Below, in pieces: positions 33,162 to 46,000 of a DNA stretch of 64,000 nt. The DNA lies in the NCBI RefSeq assembly GCF_964204645.1, contig NC_134032.1:9294275-9358274 (forward strand), given 5' to 3'. Under the pieces are notes generated by a model. It saw only the letters and a program-made list of their open reading frames with translations, searched no databases and was not told the origin of the DNA. This DNA is from Tubulanus polymorphus. Taxonomy: Eukaryota > Nemertea > Palaeonemertea > Tubulaniformes > Tubulanidae. Each line of letters begins with the position of its first letter. Positions within the stretch are counted from its first letter, which is position 1. Position numbers and translations under genes: made by a program.

Positions 33162-36100
33162 CTAATCCCCGCCTGCCGCAGACCGCTTCCTCAAACGTCT
33201 CGGAACCAGTATAGGGATTTGTTGGTCCCGCAACAAAAATGGCGACAAAATCACCTCCTTGCCGGTAACCTCGTTCTGGTCGCGTTGCTGCTTTTTCAGA
33301 AGTTCTTCAGTCAAATGTTTCCACTGGAAATAGACAAATGTTTCAACAAGCGATGTGTATAGGCCTATTTACTCAGTTCAACAGTTCTGAGTTAGATTTC
33401 GACGTTGAATATTGGGGAATATTGGGAAAACCTATTTCAATACGACTGAATTATGCTCGGATGCTAACGCAGAGATCAAAGGCGGCTTTTTCGTTTCACT
33501 CGTCCGTTCGTTTTATAGTGGCCATGGTTAAATCGTATTCAGAATGGATCCAGGTCACGGTTGTGATTTTTGACTGGAGGGCTGATACGTAATTTGGAAA
33601 ATGATGAACAGATTTTGTCGAACTGAGTCAAATGTGGAACTGGGTGGACGCTAGCTGTGTGGAACTGAGTGCAACTGTGCATAACTGGATGCAACAGTCT
33701 GGGCAACAGTGTGGAACCGAGCCAACTTTGGAAACGAGTTCGACTGCAGAACTGTGATTGCAATTGTGGATTAAATCATTGACTCTAAAACGAATTGAAA
33801 GGCGTTTTTCGTTTCACGTCCCTTTGTTTTAGAGTCGATGATTAAATCGCGAAACTTGAGTCAACACTTTCTGGAAACATTTTCTAGAAACCGGTTTAGA
33901 AAACGATCAGAACTCACGAAATTCGCGCTTATATCTGCCTCCTGCAGTTTCTTCTCGTCCGTAGCCGGTAGTTCCTGTTGTTTGGGTAGCGGGAAATAGA
34001 AGCAGCCGATCGGAACGTTGATAACTTCTTTTCCTAAAACGCGAAGCTGATATTTCAAACACGCTCCGACCTTGCCTTTTGACCACTGCACGTCGTAGAA
34101 TATTGCGCACCATCTCACAACAACCGGTACGACTGCGAAGCACAGTGGCGGCGGGTTGTGAACTGTAAAGAGATGAAAAAAATTACAACATTGATACATT
34201 GATAAGGAACTCGTTTTCAAAAAGATGACCGCATACTTTCCCCCCCATTTTATGTAGATAAAACAAATCGTGTGATTATAGATATCGGTGAGCTCGATGC
34301 TGTCATAGGGAGGTTTATAACCGTAAAGACGTAGCCATTTTCTGGAAACTGACTGACGATGTCATATAGGGGGATTTGCGGCCCTCCTTAAACGCATTAG
34401 AAAAGGTGTTTGCTTCAAAATATGAAACATCTTTTCTGAAGCCCAGCGCACGCGGCTGGGAGAAACCGTTTTCGACGTGTTTCGTTATGTGCGTGTGCGT
34501 TAAACGTTCTATCGTTTGAGGGTAAATTTCTTTAACTCAAAACCCTTTGTGAAAAACGTGTTTCTGTTTTGATGAAATAATTCAAAAATAACACAATCTC
34601 TTGCTATATGATTTAGTGTTTATGATTCGCCATTTATTACTTATTTTTCTTCTCGATGAATGTGAGTGTAATATCATTAGATATATAATTTCATAATTTC
34701 AATGTAAATAAAGATTATTATTATTATTATTATAAATGTTGTCATGATTATCGGAGCAACCATCTTCATATTCTACAACTAGATAGATCCAATTTGATGA
34801 TATTTCCTATGGGGAGGGGAGATAATGGAGACCACCTTTCATGGAAGGTTAAGAAGTACTTTTGGTGATGTTTGTATCCCTTGAAGAAGTCAGTCAGCTA
34901 CTCTACTTACAATCGAGCGTTCTGTTGATGTAGAGTTTTCCGTTGACCCTGAATTGGAAACTCAACGTGTCTCGATTCGGGTTGAAGGTCATATTAGCGC
35001 AATCTGCAAAGTAAACCGGCGTTAATATATACACACTTCCCTGATATATACAAACAAACGAAACGAACGGACCACCAAGACAAAGGTCGAATATCTTGTG
35101 CAATTTGTCAAACAAAAGTGGTGAGTTATTTGACCGAATTGATAAGCTTGTAAGAGTAATCTGATTCGCTAAAACAATGATATCGAAGAACGCTTGTTCA
35201 AATATGGGGAAAGTTAATTGCCTATTGTTACAAAAGGATCTCCCGGGGGTTTCGAACGTACTACTCCAAATCAAAATAATCGAACTAAGAGACATAGTGA
35301 TAGGTCGGTGCAAAATATGAACTTATTTTATAGCAAGGACGGGTAGCACACAGTCAAGGCTTTCTAGGTTGATAGCGAGCCAATCGATATACGATCTGAA
35401 AAACGGTCTATAAGATCATTTTGGTTCTGATTATATATATAGCCACCCTTAACATTGAAATCAAAATCAAATCAAGACCATCTTTGTGACAGAGTTTCTA
35501 TGAAGCTTGTCCCAGGTCTCGTCCAGTGCGAGGTCGAATTGGGTCGTTTATAGGTTTAGGTCAGTGAAAATTTTGTGAAGGTTTTGATCAGTGAAGTTCT
35601 GCATTTCATATTGTTGGTCGAAATTTCACTCCCGAGTTGACAGAGCCGTATAGAGCGGGCTGAGAACGGGGAGAGGAGAAAAAATAAGACTATACGTCTG
35701 ATTGATAACAGCGATTTTGTATCGAAGGCACACGCAGCCATAGAGGAAAATTTGTATAAAAGATGCCTCTAAATGTGATTTTTACCGAAAACTACTGAAA
35801 TGAAGATCAGGTTTGAGATTCATTAAATGCGCGGGTTTGTTTTGTAGAAATATAATAATCTTCCATTAAATTACACACTTTCTTTGCAAATGAGAGCCAG
35901 TTTCACAATCTTAAACAACATAACATAACATAAATGTTGTTAGGCGCATCTCCATCTTGTTGCTCAATGCGCCAGATCCTGAATGGCCACTCTAAATAAG
36001 TGGGTTTTTAGCGTCGACTTGAAAACTACTTTTTTTAAACCACATATCACATCAAAGCAGACATCAAAATATCGAAGATCTACACTGACATGTACTCGAC

Positions 36101-38323
36101 TTGGTGAACCGGTCCACTGGCGTCAAATGACGTTAGATATTATTTGATATCTAATCTGTTTCAAGATTCTACTTAAGTTTATGGCTCCAAAAAGGTATAT
36201 AATTTTTGCGAGCATAACAATAGTATCAAAACCTAATAGTATCAAATATACATAAATATGGGAAGCTGGCAATTGTGTACATAATGATACCAATGTAGCT
36301 ATAACAGCCGCGGGTAGCGGTCGTAATGTATTCAGATATGAAAACAGTTTGGACTTTTGAAAGTATCTCAAAACGATCTTTGTCAAATAACTCTTTTTGC
36401 CACAATGTCTGCTCGGGTAGTCATCACAAATTCGTTTACATAGAAAAGATCTTTATTTTCATTTTATATATTTCTTTCTCTCTTTTCTAGGGCTGCTTTC
36501 GAGTATATAAGAGTATATAAGAGTCTCTAGTATACAGAGCCTATACTAAAGCACGGACTCCGAATTCGTTCTAGAGTCCGAGGCTTAAAGCTTCAAAGCA
36601 GTCCCACATATCATTACATTTCTAATGTATTTGCTGGCATTAATTCTTAAAGATTTTACTTGCAAATAAATCATATCATATCATACTATGGAATTAGGTA
36701 CTGGTCCTGCAACGACTGACGCGTCTCATTTTTTCTAAAAAATCTTACCGGTTTCGTTCAGGTGTAGGATTTTCGATTGAAGATGGAAGCAGCAGCCGCA
36801 ACGGTATCTCTGACACTGACACCTATCGCCAGTGACCTGTACATCGTTACTGCCGTGTAACGATTTCAGAGACTCTTCAACTTGTTTCAAATACGTCTTA
36901 TCTACATACGAAAAAGAAAAACATTCCAGAAATATCTTTAAAAATATGCTTATTACAGCGACAAAATGAATGCGGATTTTGCTATGGAATGGGCCCAGTC
37001 GCGATTTTAGCTTTGAACTTTGATATTGAGAATTGAGCTCTAACAACCTTATTACGAGAAAGATTAACATTCCAGAAACATTACAGCGACGAAATGAATG
37101 CGGATTTTCCTATGAAATGGGCCCAGTCACGATTTTAGCTTTGGAATTTGATATCGAGAACTAGCTTTAATTATAAGCAATTTATAACCTTGGATCCAGT
37201 TCCACAGATGTGAGTTAAGATTTAACTCAAGAGTAAACTCATTGAAAATGAAATGATTTCAACTCGGAGTTAACTGTGGGTCATCATGATTAAGAACGGT
37301 TTCAAAGGGTATAGCAATTAGAGATTTTATTTTCTTCGTAGATAGAATTTTGGAGTATGATTCGCGACCGTGTTAGTGGCGCTTTTCCGAAACAACCATT
37401 TCCTGCTCTTATTTGCAATCCGGGGAATAGCCAAAACTTTTGATAAATGTGAAATGTATGAAATCTTAGTAAGTTTCTTGTAAAGCTGTTATGTCCTCAG
37501 GACGCCGTCTTAGACTAGTCTATATTCGGGGTCTATAAGTATATACATAAATCTATTTCTAATTTGAGAATAATGGATCGATTTCGCGCTGTAGTATTAT
37601 TGTTAGTTCAGTGAGAAAGGTTTTAGATTTAAGATCAGTGACTCAACGTACATTCCTGGAATTATTAACAACAGAAAGTATTGAGGTGTCTGCTTTTGGA
37701 ACCTTCCAAAGTATGCTTGCACTCAACGGGCGAAGAAGTTGGGGTGCGGGAGGCTAGATTCTATACCGAACAAATTGAATCTATAGCTTAGTTTTCTGAA
37801 TTAGGCTACGCATATAAGCCATTGTTTGGTGGCAGATTATTTCTCAGTCAGTAGGTCGTCGATTTCGTAAACATTTGAAATCGAAGACCGCGTTGACGCG
37901 CACAGTTATTAGTTTTAGAACCAATGGTAACCAAAAGTTGCAATGAAAGTTTTGAAATGCTCCGAACCCGGAAGCCTCCTCCAAAATATTCAGGGATACA
38001 TATTTTGACGAGATGACAATAACCGATTACTAAACAATTTAACTAATCTGCTATCAGGATCTCCGGCACTGAAATTCCCCATCACGATTTTTTCCTAAAT
38101 AAAATTTCCCAACCACGAAGTCTGGTTTCCCCAGTAATTGCGAAGCATAAACTTGTCGATGGTAAACGTGATTATTTTCATTGTTGGATTGTTATAAACC
38201 TTTGAATAAAGTTGCCATTTCGTTCTCGAAGCTGGTATCATCTGGTGTCGCGGGCTGAGCGCTGGCCGCCCAGACTAGCCCCATTAACAGCGCTATACTA
38301 GGAAATAGTGACATCCTCCGCAT
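33162..38323 (-). CDS. Secreted DUF4773 domain protein, five exons, 258 aa
   Basis: Exons in transcript order: 38323-38200, 36901-36749, 35003-34911, 34162-33918, 33323-33162; they total 777 bases and keep phase throughout. The start ATG opens a signal peptide (MRRMSLFPSIALLMGLVWAA ending ASAQ). The core matches Pfam DUF4773 layout: a Cys-rich opening CQCQRYRCGCCFHL, then DCANMTF, an INRTLD strand, the hallmark HNPPPLC, and a later VGACLKYQLRV and IGCFYFPLP. The even set of cysteines and two N-x-T sites fit an extracellular, disulfide-bonded protein. Function of the family is unknown; it occurs in arthropods and other invertebrates. The last exon adds a charged tail with RRLRKR before the stop TAG, a possible dibasic cleavage or binding site. 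The first coding exon may be preceded by a 5' UTR exon, since an AG acceptor-like site lies at about 38,336. Confidence 0.88.
34640..34735 (+). repeat. Retroposon 3' tail, AATAAAG then (ATT)n
   Basis: AATGTAAATAAAGATTATTATTATTATTAT inside a DUF4773 gene intron has the look of a LINE or SINE 3' end with a microsatellite tail. No coding remnant was recognised upstream. Confidence 0.4.
36430..36690 (+). repeat. Possible retroposon fragment ending in (ATCAT)n
   Basis: A segment ending GCAAATAAATCATATCATATCATAC, in the intron between DUF4773 exons at 36,749 and 35,003-side sequence's upstream neighbour, has an AATAAA plus short-period tail typical of non-LTR elements. It lies just outside exon 36,749-36,901. 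Confidence 0.35.
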
Positions 38324-38339
38324 TTCTCTTGACCCTGCG

Positions 38340-40350
38340 AACAAAAATAGAATCTTGGGGTTGTATTCTTAGCATTCTGAGGCTCGAACGAAATTTGGAC
38401 TGTCTGTGGACCCGTGGGACCCGCGTGACCTGCGTGGACCCTATAGACTCTGGGTCGTGAGACTGGGTTTTGGAACTGGATTCAGTTCCACAGTGCGCAG
38501 GTTTTGATTTGACTCGGATTCCACTTCCACATGTGTATATGGTTTATTCGACACTGGATCTACACGTATTATTTCACCGTTGATTTAATTATATTTAACC
38601 ATATATTAAGTGTTTATGGTGACATTTGTTATGTTCCCTATAATCGTTTGAATACATTTCAATATATGCATTGTGACAGCATTTGTTTATTCGATGCCCC
38701 AGCGCACATTCATCAGATACAGTACTAGTCGATTTGATATTGTCAAACGGCACACACATGTCGGTCGCACTGTCGTCAGGAACCCTACAGAGTATGTTTG
38801 CTCCTGATTATATGTTGACCAGCAGGGCAGCTCAAAAATAAAGATACAGTCGAATGAATGCACCAAAAACCAACTAAGACCCCCTGCTGATTGAACCGTC
38901 CAGTTCATGCAACAGACGGCGATTGTAGTTGGGCCATCATCGAGCTCTAGTCCCGCGAGATACATTACATGACCGATCGTTAGAATTTGGCTACGGGTAG
39001 AATTAGTTCATTTTAATCAATAAATATCTTATCAACACCATGCATCGCAAATGCCCGAACGTGCGAAATAAACACGTTAGTACACCCAGGGAAATCTTCG
39101 AAATATCAGACGCACGAAGTTCAAGGTCATTTGGTTTATCCACTGACGCACGTATGTGGGATTCACTTTTCCGGTCAGATAGGCTGGCGATACGCGTAAA
39201 GATAATTACTAATTTGAAGAGATATGATTAGAAATGAACACACGGCGATATTACCTGGCAATATGACGTATTTTCCAGAGGTTTCGACACTACGCAATTT
39301 ATTCCACCTGCAGTATAGCCTCGTACAGCAGTAGTATACACAGTCAGCCAGACGACTCTTGTGTTTACGGCGAGGCAGACGACTTTTAACCGAACGGATC
39401 ACGAGACGATTTGCAATAATATATCAATAAAATATAAAAAGCTTCTCTTGTAAATTCAGGGCTATATTTGGAGAAGTTATTTATTGTATATATTCGGTAC
39501 ACAATGATTGTGGAGGTGATCACGCGATATTTTGCCTTCTTGTCACGCGAAATCACAAAGAATCAAGGAAAATATAGTTAAGCTTTTTTTAGGTATGTTC
39601 AAAATACAGTTCGGAGAATTTCAGACCTTCATCATGGCTGAATGTCGTGAGCTGGGCTTTCGTCGGGTCTACTCCTAAAAGCCTTAATGTATCGAAAGGC
39701 GAATCTGCTTGAAAGGGGTACCGGGACCTAGAAATTGGGATGGGCCTTGAAAAGGGCAGACTTGGCAATATTTAGGGCTGCAAGCACGATAATTGGTGTA
39801 GGCTTCTGGTGGCCCTTCCACAAAACAAAGTTTAAGACAAGGGCTTTTCTTGCCCTCATCACGACGCATTTGGATTTATCTGAGGTCCTTTTAAAATTTT
39901 CTTTGCCTAAGTTTCCAGACTTTTTGGAGGCCACATTCAAATGTTAAAGGTGGTGGACAACGCCACCCGATCCATACCCCTAAAAACCCCTTGCGTAGTT
40001 GGTTTCTTTCAAAATAGGAATGAATTTTTTGGCACCAGGAAAACTCCGGGGCAAATGATTAAATATCAAATAACATGACAAATAGATAGATGTTCGATTT
40101 CAATAAATGAATAGAGCACTTTCTATCATTGCACCACACAAATCTAGATATCCCAGTACGGTAGAACTTAGGCCTACAAGACTAACAGCACCTTTTGTGA
40201 GTTAATATGCGATGATTATATACCACATATTTACATAATTTGTGAATTTTTCTAATAGTTTACCATAATTTATGGGCAAAAGTTCTGATAACATAAAATG
40301 ATGAACATTCCAAAAATGTTTGTGAATTCTGTGACGTTGAACTGAAGCGA
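38340..40350. other. Intergenic, no gene recognised
   Basis: Upstream of the DUF4773 gene. Holds open frames at 38,531-38,965 and 39,684-39,947 on both strands, none with a recognisable family, splice pattern or codon character. Confidence 0.5.
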
Positions 40351-40357
40351 GTACAGT

Positions 40358-40500
40358 ACGAGTAAAATCCCACAATAAATGAATTGAATGATAAAATGTT
40401 TATTCAAAACATATGAGAATATGTTATATGTTAATATATTCTCATATGTTTTAAATAAACATTTTATCATTCAATTCATTTATTGTGGGATTTTACTCGT
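40358..40500. mobile_element. Near-perfect 143-bp palindrome
   Basis: The arm ACGAGTAAAATCCCACAATA continuing through AATGATAAAATGTTTATT is repeated inverted with about one mismatch over 65 bases, around a short AT-only centre near 40,430. Such fidelity suggests a young insertion or recent correction. No flanking target duplication was identified. Confidence 0.7.
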
Positions 40501-43077
40501 ATCGTTTTATCACGGATATTGTGATCTGCAATTGATACAACATTACAAATCTATTGATTTGTTAATCCTCTCGTGAACTTAATATTTTCATAGATTATCA
40601 TGCCTCTTAACAGGATATCAGAGTGACAATATCATCATTTTATTGCAGAAATATTCATTAGAACAACCCGCGTTTTTGGAGGCATTACCCTCTCGACGCT
40701 TCACAGAATTGACATTTCATGCATTAAACAGGTTTGTAGTTTCTAAAGGCGGAGGTCCAAGACGAATTTAACACAGTTTTCTGAGAAAGTGATAATGGCC
40801 CGATGGTAATATCTGCAATTAATGTGAAAACTATGCATACCGATCCGATATTAAAACAATCATTTCTACCCCAAAACTGAATGGTTTATCAAGGCCGAAA
40901 TAGTTCGGTTCAACCATAATTCAAAGATGATGTCAATAATCGTGACATTGTTATAATAACCTATAGCTGCTATTACAAAATTATTGCTTGAATGAACATG
41001 ATAATTATTTTCCTAATAACTTATACAATGATCACTCCCATAATGACGAGGAGCGATATCGTCTATTAACAGTGATATGTAATATTTGCCGAAATATCAT
41101 CTTTCACACTTATGTTCTCTTTTCATAATTAGTACGGTACCGGTAAATCTGAACACACAAAAACTTCCACTTCTGTTAATTACGATAATAAAAATTACTC
41201 TTTACAATCGACCTGGGTGAGCGAGTGTTTCATAGGGTTATTTCATAATTTCTCTTGTGAATTCCTCTCATCACCGCAATTACCTTCAAACGATTTAGAT
41301 TGTTCGCCTGGATACAAGTACGTAACAAAACAAAATATTTTCAGAGCGTACCAAGAGACCTACATATATACATCGTTTCATCTGTTTTAGAATAGAATTA
41401 TTTAGCGGATCAGTATTCTTTAGACTGGTCACCTAATATTGCACCACCTGCATTCGCAGTCAGAATATTCCAACTGTTGTAGAGACCGGCAACCAGTCTA
41501 AATATTCTTCTGTCTAATTTGCTACATTCAATCAAAACCAAATTCAAAAACTTTGAATCAGATCGTTATGAAACCTTAAAGTTGTTTGGTGGAAAAGCTT
41601 AAGGTGTTGGTCCACTAAAACTTATTTTAAATCAATCAATTTCTTGGATTTTTAGAGACTATTTTATAGAAAATATCTTTATTCATTCGGAACTGGGTCG
41701 TCCATCTCATATCGGTAGCATGTACACGTTTCAAGCAAACGATGAAATCAACAACAAATTGACGTCATGTCTAAGCGCTTTCCGAAAATCACCAGTTCTA
41801 GTTTACAGTAGTTTCCAGACGTTCGTTATTATAATTTCCTGGAATTTTATCGATCGTTGTAGCCGCTTGCAGCACTACACTATTAGGCTGCACAGCGAAA
41901 GCGCCTTAGTGTCTTTAGTGCACTTGCACTGGGCGAGCGCCATCTGCTGCAGTTGGGCTGCTGAAGAAAGCCGAGACATTTCATCGATCGTGGCGCACAA
42001 AGGGTAACGAGCACCGTATGAAAGGATCGCACAAATTCGGGTGTCTGTACCGAAGTGATGGTTTTTAAAGAGGAATTCAACCTCCACTCAGATAGAAGAG
42101 AGGGCACAGTAGTCTAAAATAGATAGGGGCGTGTCTTAACGTACACTTCCGGTTGGAAAAGCCGGCTTTTCGGGGATTTTCCGATGGGTAAAAACCTACG
42201 CGAAAAACCCCGGCGTCGATTTCGGATGTGTTTTGTTGTTCATGCGATTCACAAAAAGGACAAATATTTGCACAGTTGTCTATGTTTCGCAGGTGTATCT
42301 GAGGTTTACTTGTCGTCTTCTAGAGATCGCGTGAGTAGGCCGGCCTTCAAACGAAAATCATCCGATCGTACTCATCATCATTATCAACCACGGCACAATC
42401 AAAATTTGAACTGAATTTTTCAATGCGCAGAAAGTAAACAAAAGGACGTCGTTGCTAGGTGGTGTCCAGTACAGCCTTCAGGTGGTGTGCTTCAATAATT
42501 CGTGGAATTTCGATTAATTGATTAGAGACATTTTTTTCAACCGCCGAGTTTGGTTGGTACCGCGCGGTATCCAATCCAGTCGTGAATGAATGTCGGTAGT
42601 GTCAAAAAGGTTTATTTAGGTCGATCCCTTTTCGTTTCGTTTGGATTTCAAGATGAGTCGTGTTTAGAGAAGGACTTCATCAAATAACTTCGTGCTATTA
42701 TCCTTTATTTCGTTAAAGATCAATAAGTTTACCAAAGAAAGCACAGCGCATTTCGCATTTCTGCGACGTCATTTTTATTGAACTTTTGAAGAGCTTTGAT
42801 TGACCGCCTTTCTGTTGTGTGCGGGTTATCTTGATCAGGCTATAGCATAAAATCGGCTGTGTCGCCACTGACAGTGCTACTGAAAGTCACGCCACCAGTT
42901 GAATAGGGTCTTGTCGCGCGTGTGTGTAAAGGACAGCGTGTGGCCTGATAGTGATTGCGGTGAGAGGCGTGTGCGAGTCCGTGTGGTCATACGGTCAGTC
43001 GGCAACACTACGAGCAGAGTGGACCTCACCACGATAAATTGTCATTTGCATATTCAAATCAAAGGAATCACGTCAAA
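40501..43077. other. Intergenic to promoter of the first DUF829 gene
   Basis: No gene supported to about 42,800. From about 42,840 to 43,077 the DNA becomes richer in CG (GCGCGTGTGTG, GGCGTGTGCGAGTCC), consistent with the promoter and 5' leader of the gene starting at 43,078. Confidence 0.5.
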
Positions 43078-46000
43078 ATGCACGGATTAACGAAATCGTT
43101 ACTGCATAAGGTATGACCATTGATTAATTAATGATCAGAATGACTAATTCGGTTATGTTTGAAGCTGTTTGCCGGTTTTACAAAATGTAATCAACCCTGA
43201 TTGATTAGGGTCGTATTACACTTTGTTAAACTGCGCCCTGTTGATTATTAACGCTTTAATTAGTGAGAGCCAGCTTCAGAATTCTTGATGGACGATCCGT
43301 ATAGTTTAACTTAACTCACAAGGACATTGGATCTTCTTGAAAGAAAAAGATCTCTAGATTCCAACCAAAGTAAATTAAAAAATCGTAACGATTCTATACC
43401 TAAAATTCCTGGCTGTGTAGGCATATATAGCTTACAATGCATGGGAGATAAATGAAGAAATCCCACACTTCGAATTTAAAATTATACGATCAAATTTATT
43501 ATTATAAAACCACAACGTTTCGGCTGTTGACTAACAGCCATCATCAGGTGGAATGACCAGAAAAACAATTAACAAAGCATATATGCACACGGATTATAGT
43601 GTTTATTCGACAACTAATGCATGGGAGCTTACTCCGGGCTCGAACCAGATGTTTTGGGGTTCCTCCCTGCTAGATTCACCCCACGAGCAATCAGGTTGAG
43701 TAGATGATTGCTCGAAGATTCACCAGTGCAACGGACATCCAAAATCACTAATACATATTTATTGTTCTCCTTAGCGATTTACAAAAAAAACAACTATCGT
43801 CAAAAGTGCTTTGGGGTATAAATGAAAATTGATCATATTTTGAATGTAAACCCCGAAAGCGTTATTTTAATGTAATGAAGGCGAACGTTTACACATATAA
43901 TACTACATATACTATAATAGCCTATTATTTATTAAACGAATATGTAGATAAAATCGATAAGATTGAATGTTGAAGTCCGCGTTGCTGGTGGTCTAAAAAC
44001 CTCGCTATAACAATTCGGCCCCTCCAACAGTGTTGTTAGTTAAACTCTTTCAAATTTAGGCCTTACTTTATTATAGTGTAAGTGGACCCATACGTGTTAG
44101 TTTTATCAAATATCAAAATATTCGTCAATTTAGGCCTATTTCCAATGTCCCCAGATGACCTCAAATTGATAATAGCCATACTGGAGGTAAATATTATTTA
44201 AACGATATACTACCTATGTGAACAAGATATACACGATGTACTTTACAGTCTGCTTTGGGTCAAGGCCAACGCCTCAATATTTCCATATTTTCTACTACGA
44301 TATGTCGATATGTACGATATTTCGTTACCATGGAAACCGATATCGCGCTCATGGGTGGTATCGTCGTCATGAACAGCCTTTAACTTTCAAAAAATTGACG
44401 AAAAGCCAAATTCGTAATCGTTTCTGCAGCCTGGTGGACCTCGAGGCTTCATACGTTCCAGAACTACACCTGCAGCGAAATAAAACATGACATGTGTATA
44501 CATAGACATCTTATCTGTCAGTAAACTTTCAAAAACCGATCGTTTTCAGCATCCAGGCTTCACTAGCGTTCAGCACCTGCACGCGACAAACACAGGCATT
44601 GTACATCAGCAAACTTTCAAAAACTGATCCAGGGGCGGATCTATGAATACGTGGCAGGTGGGGTCCAGAAAGAAAGACAAGGCATCGTTATATTCGGAAT
44701 AAGCAGCCACGCCTGAAGGCCACAAGCAAGTCCCGCACTCGGTGTTTTAGATATTTTTTGAAGAAACACATTAAAAAGATGCAATTTCCGATACGATGAG
44801 TGTCAAATTTGCAGGTTTTAATGATCTCTGTCTTGACGAAAAGAGCAACCTTGATGAGAAGGCAGGGGTCTGGAACCCGACCACTCCTTCCTTAAAAATT
44901 TTCCCGGCCTGTGATCGTCCATACTTCACGTAGCCTATACTAGTCAAATCATCACCTCAGATATGAAAATGAACACCAGACAAAAGACATTTTTATCGGG
45001 ACTCTTTCAAAAATTTATTGCCCACATTTCACATTGTGTTCAGAATTTCACCCAAGATATTCTTAAATGAAAGTCAGACATTACACATTTTCACCAGCAC
45101 ACTCGCCTGATCAGGTTCGAACCGTTTTTTTCCACAACGCACAAATTCCATGTTCCCACCCGCCAAACGCAACAGATGTTTTGCAACGCAAATCTACTTG
45201 AACCGCCAACAACAACGAGCATAGGGTCTCAAATTTCTGCATATCCCCATATTTACGACAGTCGGTATAGAGCGGTTTTACACCACATTTCAGTACGGAA
45301 TTATCAGCGTGCCAAACCCTGTCGGACAATGATGTCTGGAAGAACTGATTTCAAAATTGATGTCGGGGTTTGTAAGCTTTCGACATGAAGAATTGACATT
45401 AGAGAAAAAGAAATTCTATGGAACGAAAGTGCGCACGGGCCGAGTTTACATCGGAACTGGGTCATGATGCGACAATACGACTGTGTGAAAGATTTCTGTT
45501 TTTATTGTCTCGTCTTATAACCGGTACAACATGTCACAGTCCGTCTGTCCTTCTTTTAAGTACACGCACACTAAACCTATATAAGTAAAACGGTTCAGCG
45601 GCTCTGTCTTTCGTACTAGGAGTCCTGTATAATGACCGCTTTAAAATTGGCCGTTAACTGTAGACCATCCCACGCCTTGTCTATACTGACATTTCACAAA
45701 CCTGTTACGACAAGTTAAGAAATGCACGTATTTTCATTAATAATATCTGGTTAGGAATTGTTAACGTATAATTTCCCAATAATTTGACCTCGATATATGC
45801 GGTAAAGAGTTATCTTGGACCCAACGCAAAAAAGTTTAAGCATGCAGAATCTGTCTGATAGCCAACCCTTAAAAATCTGTCGTCCATACCCCTATTCCCC
45901 ACATACAATGAATCCACAATTAATCGATTACCTGACCCTGGAAACGTGAGGTATAAATTTTACACGGGTATGCATGGGGAATCGGATAGCCCACAGACCC

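Noticed and set aside
36123-36386. 87-codon hydrophobic minus-strand frame in a DUF4773 intron
   Set aside because: Membrane-like composition arises from AT-rich DNA; no start context or homology recognised.
39684-39947. Overlapping 60-70-codon frames on both strands with basic or Cys-rich content
   Set aside because: No family resemblance, no splice context, and all three frames are open to similar extents, which suggests chance.
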